Of a stretch of DNA of 64,000 nucleotides, positions 58,601 through 64,000 are shown piece after piece; the stretch's first letter is position 1, and every line of letters begins with the position of its first letter. The stretch comes from Trochalopteron elliotii (Eukaryota > Chordata > Aves > Passeriformes > Leiothrichidae). The position numbers and the translations under genes were made by a program. Location: NCBI GenBank assembly GCA_024734555.1, contig JANPWX010000443.1, positions 792,873 through 856,872 of the forward strand. Direction: 5' to 3'. The notes under the pieces are model-generated. The model was not told the origin of the DNA, did not search any database, and saw only the letters and a program-made list of their open reading frames with translations.

Positions 58601-59050
58601 CCTTCATCATGGACCATTCTAGCCCCTTGGAGTGCAGGCTTACTAATACATCCAAATTATGATTTTTCCCTATGCCTCTGGGTTAATCTTCCTAAACTAT
58701 CAAATATGGCTTAAAATATCTGTTCTCAAATGACACTGTGACACCTCAAATCAACAGGAACATGGGAAGAGAACTCGAAAAGTACATCAACATATGTAAC
58801 AGAGAATTCTTAAGGCAGGTGTTGCCAGAATCATCTCCTGGAAATCAGTGTTAATCACAAATAGAAATTTGCTTGTAGATTAGCACAATTCAGCACTGCA
58901 CAATGGAAATGCCTTACAGGTGTCTTTACACAGAGGAAAACAATGAACACGTCCAATTTGGAGAGCATGACTGGTGGTTTGATTGTGTTCACTTTACCAA
59001 ACATTTCCAAGCTCACTACCAAACTACCTGGATGGCTCTGCACTGCTCTG
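55625..59050 (-). other. MYNN: Probable MYNN 3' UTR
   Basis: AT-rich sequence downstream of the MYNN stop codon, including an AT/ATTT low-complexity tract at about 56,335-56,375. No independent exon was recognised. The extent rests on the candidate poly(A) signal at 55,619. Confidence 0.4.
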
Positions 59051-62349
<3,299 letters not shown>

Positions 62350-64000
62350 CTAGTGAAAAACAACACCCTCAGTGCTCTCTGCATTTACATAAGAAAGCTT
62401 TGCAATCCATGACCTGACCAAAGCTCAGGTGTCTGTTCTAATGCTTCTTACAAGTAACATCTTGGAAAATCCTGTAATCAGTCCACTGAAGTGGAACGTG
62501 CTACAACACAGAGGATAACAGGACTACTTTTTAACACCTTGTATTTGGGTAAAAAAAAAAAAAAGTAATAATGTTTTTCATAGTGCCAGCTTCTCCACAT
62601 TATTTTAAGAATGCTGCCACTTCAGTTTCAGACTCTTTGCTGGTTATGTCCATTCATCATTCTGAACATTTAAAATGAACAAATCATCTGCTTTTTCTTG
62701 CTTGTCCAACAGCAACAGGTCTTCAACATGCAGTCTAGTGCTCCTTAATTTCTCATTAGCATCTGCTGCAGAATGTTACAGGTACTTCTCTGACTATTCA
62801 TGTCCTCTTAGTGGTGAACTGTCTCCTGCAAGGGCTTGTGCAACTCTGCAGACCCAGAAAGTATAAAAATGCCTTTCTCTGCCACTCTGTGGCAGTGCAC
62901 AATCAAACCTCATGAGTAAATAGTGTACATAAAAACTTCAAAAAGTAAAAGTATTAGACATCTAGCATGCCACTGAGCAACCAACACCAGGGAATTCTCT
63001 CCCCACTCTTGCAAAAATTCCCAGGACAATACCCTCAGAGGTACAAAGTACAGCTGGCATTCCTACCAGCACTGTCCCTGAATCCTGCAATCAAGCTCCA
63101 CCTCGTGTGTGAATCTTTGGTCAGACCCTGGCTGACAGAATTTGAAACTCTCTCCCTAAGTCACAGGAGGAGCAAGTTGTTCTCCTGCAGCTGTTCTTCA
63201 ACATCTACATTTTCACAGCTTCCTGCAAAACCTGTGACCTCTGCTCAGAGCTTTCCAACATACAGAACATATGGAAAGACAAGCACAGGATTTCTCCCCT
63301 GCAACTTCCCAGGCTTCAACAATTCGTTGTTCATCATCTTTTAAAGCCAGACATGCTGGATTAAAATGTTTAAGTGCTCCTACGTGGTTTCTCTTGGATG
63401 TTTGATACAACACAAGCTCCTGGTGATGTTACTGAATGCAGAGATCATAACATCATCACACATTTCAGCTGCACACCTATGAAATAAAATCCCAAATGTT
63501 GTAGTAATTCAGACAACCTCCTCCCTTTTTTGAAGACCCTATGGCACAAGTTATAAGACTGAATATTTTCCCCACTCTTGTTCCCAAACATGTATTATGT
63601 TTTGAAGTTTAAAAAAAAGCAAGAGAATTTCTTGTATCAAGTGCAGCTCAGTTTCATGCTCTACTGACAGTAGCTTTTGGCCACTCCACTGCTGCACAGA
63701 GCTAAAAGACAGCTCTCCTAAGTGTCCTGGTTTTGTGTTGATTGACATTTAGTAAGCAGAGACATCAGGGAAAGCATCCAGAAATCAAGATGTTCAGACT
63801 AATAAAAGTCCTCTCTAGCTACTGAAACTATGATTTAGTACTGAAAAACACTGAAACATTCCATGTTATCAGGACACTGGGTCTACCCCTGCATGCACAG
63901 TGACAGCAGACAAAATTTCAGGAGGAAGAAGCCAGAATCTTTCTAGTCCTACACTCCCAGGCTGTGTGTGATCCACAGCCCATGAGACACAGCCAGTGGC
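62350..64000. other. MYNN intron sequence up to the window edge
   Basis: No zinc-finger or BTB exon was recognised on the minus strand, so this is probably one intron continuing past the edge. A 'tgtcctggttttgtg' word near 63,723 resembles the start of some avian LTRs, but nothing supports a full LTR. Confidence 0.5.

Noticed and set aside
63722..63760. Possible LTR start (tgtcctggtttt...)
   Set aside because: Only one short word matches; no second LTR end, target-site duplication or tRNA-primer site is visible.

Overview
The window looks like nuclear DNA from a bird. Genes are split into short GT-AG exons with fairly compact introns. The dispersed repeats I can recognise are CR1 LINE fragments, some ending in the octamer-type tail (attctgta/attctatg), and there are no mammalian SINEs. 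The gene order is that of human 3q26.2 (MYNN - LRRC34 - [LRRIQ4] - LRRC31 - SAMD7), read in reverse. I cannot name the species from sequence alone.

Layout from left to right: 1-5.2 kb has no recognisable gene; it holds an (AAGG)n tract, a CR1 tail and a small CpG-rich patch at about 3.43-3.62 kb. SAMD7 lies on the minus strand, with coding exons from 12.9 kb down to 5.2 kb. All eight coding exons could be joined in frame to a 543-residue protein with a C-terminal SAM domain. From 13 to 28 kb is intergenic sequence with CR1 remnants and one CpG-enriched islet at about 17.43-17.96 kb. LRRC31 lies on the plus strand at 28.36-39.16 kb (ten coding exons, 581 residues); six consecutive exons are each exactly 168 bp. 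From 39.2 to 44.7 kb no gene is visible. In mammals LRRIQ4 occupies this interval; here it ends in a GC-rich 27/28-bp minisatellite of 27 units beside the LRRC34 promoter. LRRC34 lies on the plus strand at 45.10-53.10 kb (ten coding exons, 417 residues, probably with an upstream untranslated exon). MYNN lies on the minus strand; only its 3' half is present, with six C2H2 fingers and the C-terminal tail in five exons from 62.35 to 59.05 kb. A long 3' UTR probably runs to about 55.6 kb, and the BTB half lies beyond the right edge.

The genes form a conserved syntenic block rather than a pathway. SAMD7 is a photoreceptor Polycomb-type SAM protein. LRRC31 and LRRC34 are neighbouring ribonuclease-inhibitor-like LRR proteins on one strand. 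MYNN is a BTB zinc-finger transcription regulator converging on LRRC34. SAMD7 and LRRC31 are divergent; LRRC34 and MYNN are tail to tail.

I found no evidence for a new biological system. The most unusual things are the promoter-side minisatellite with an internal five-unit duplication, the repeated 168-bp exon module in LRRC31, the apparent absence of LRRIQ4, and two unexplained CpG islets. Exon limits come from reading splice sites and checking phase by hand; transcription starts and poly(A) sites are much less certain.
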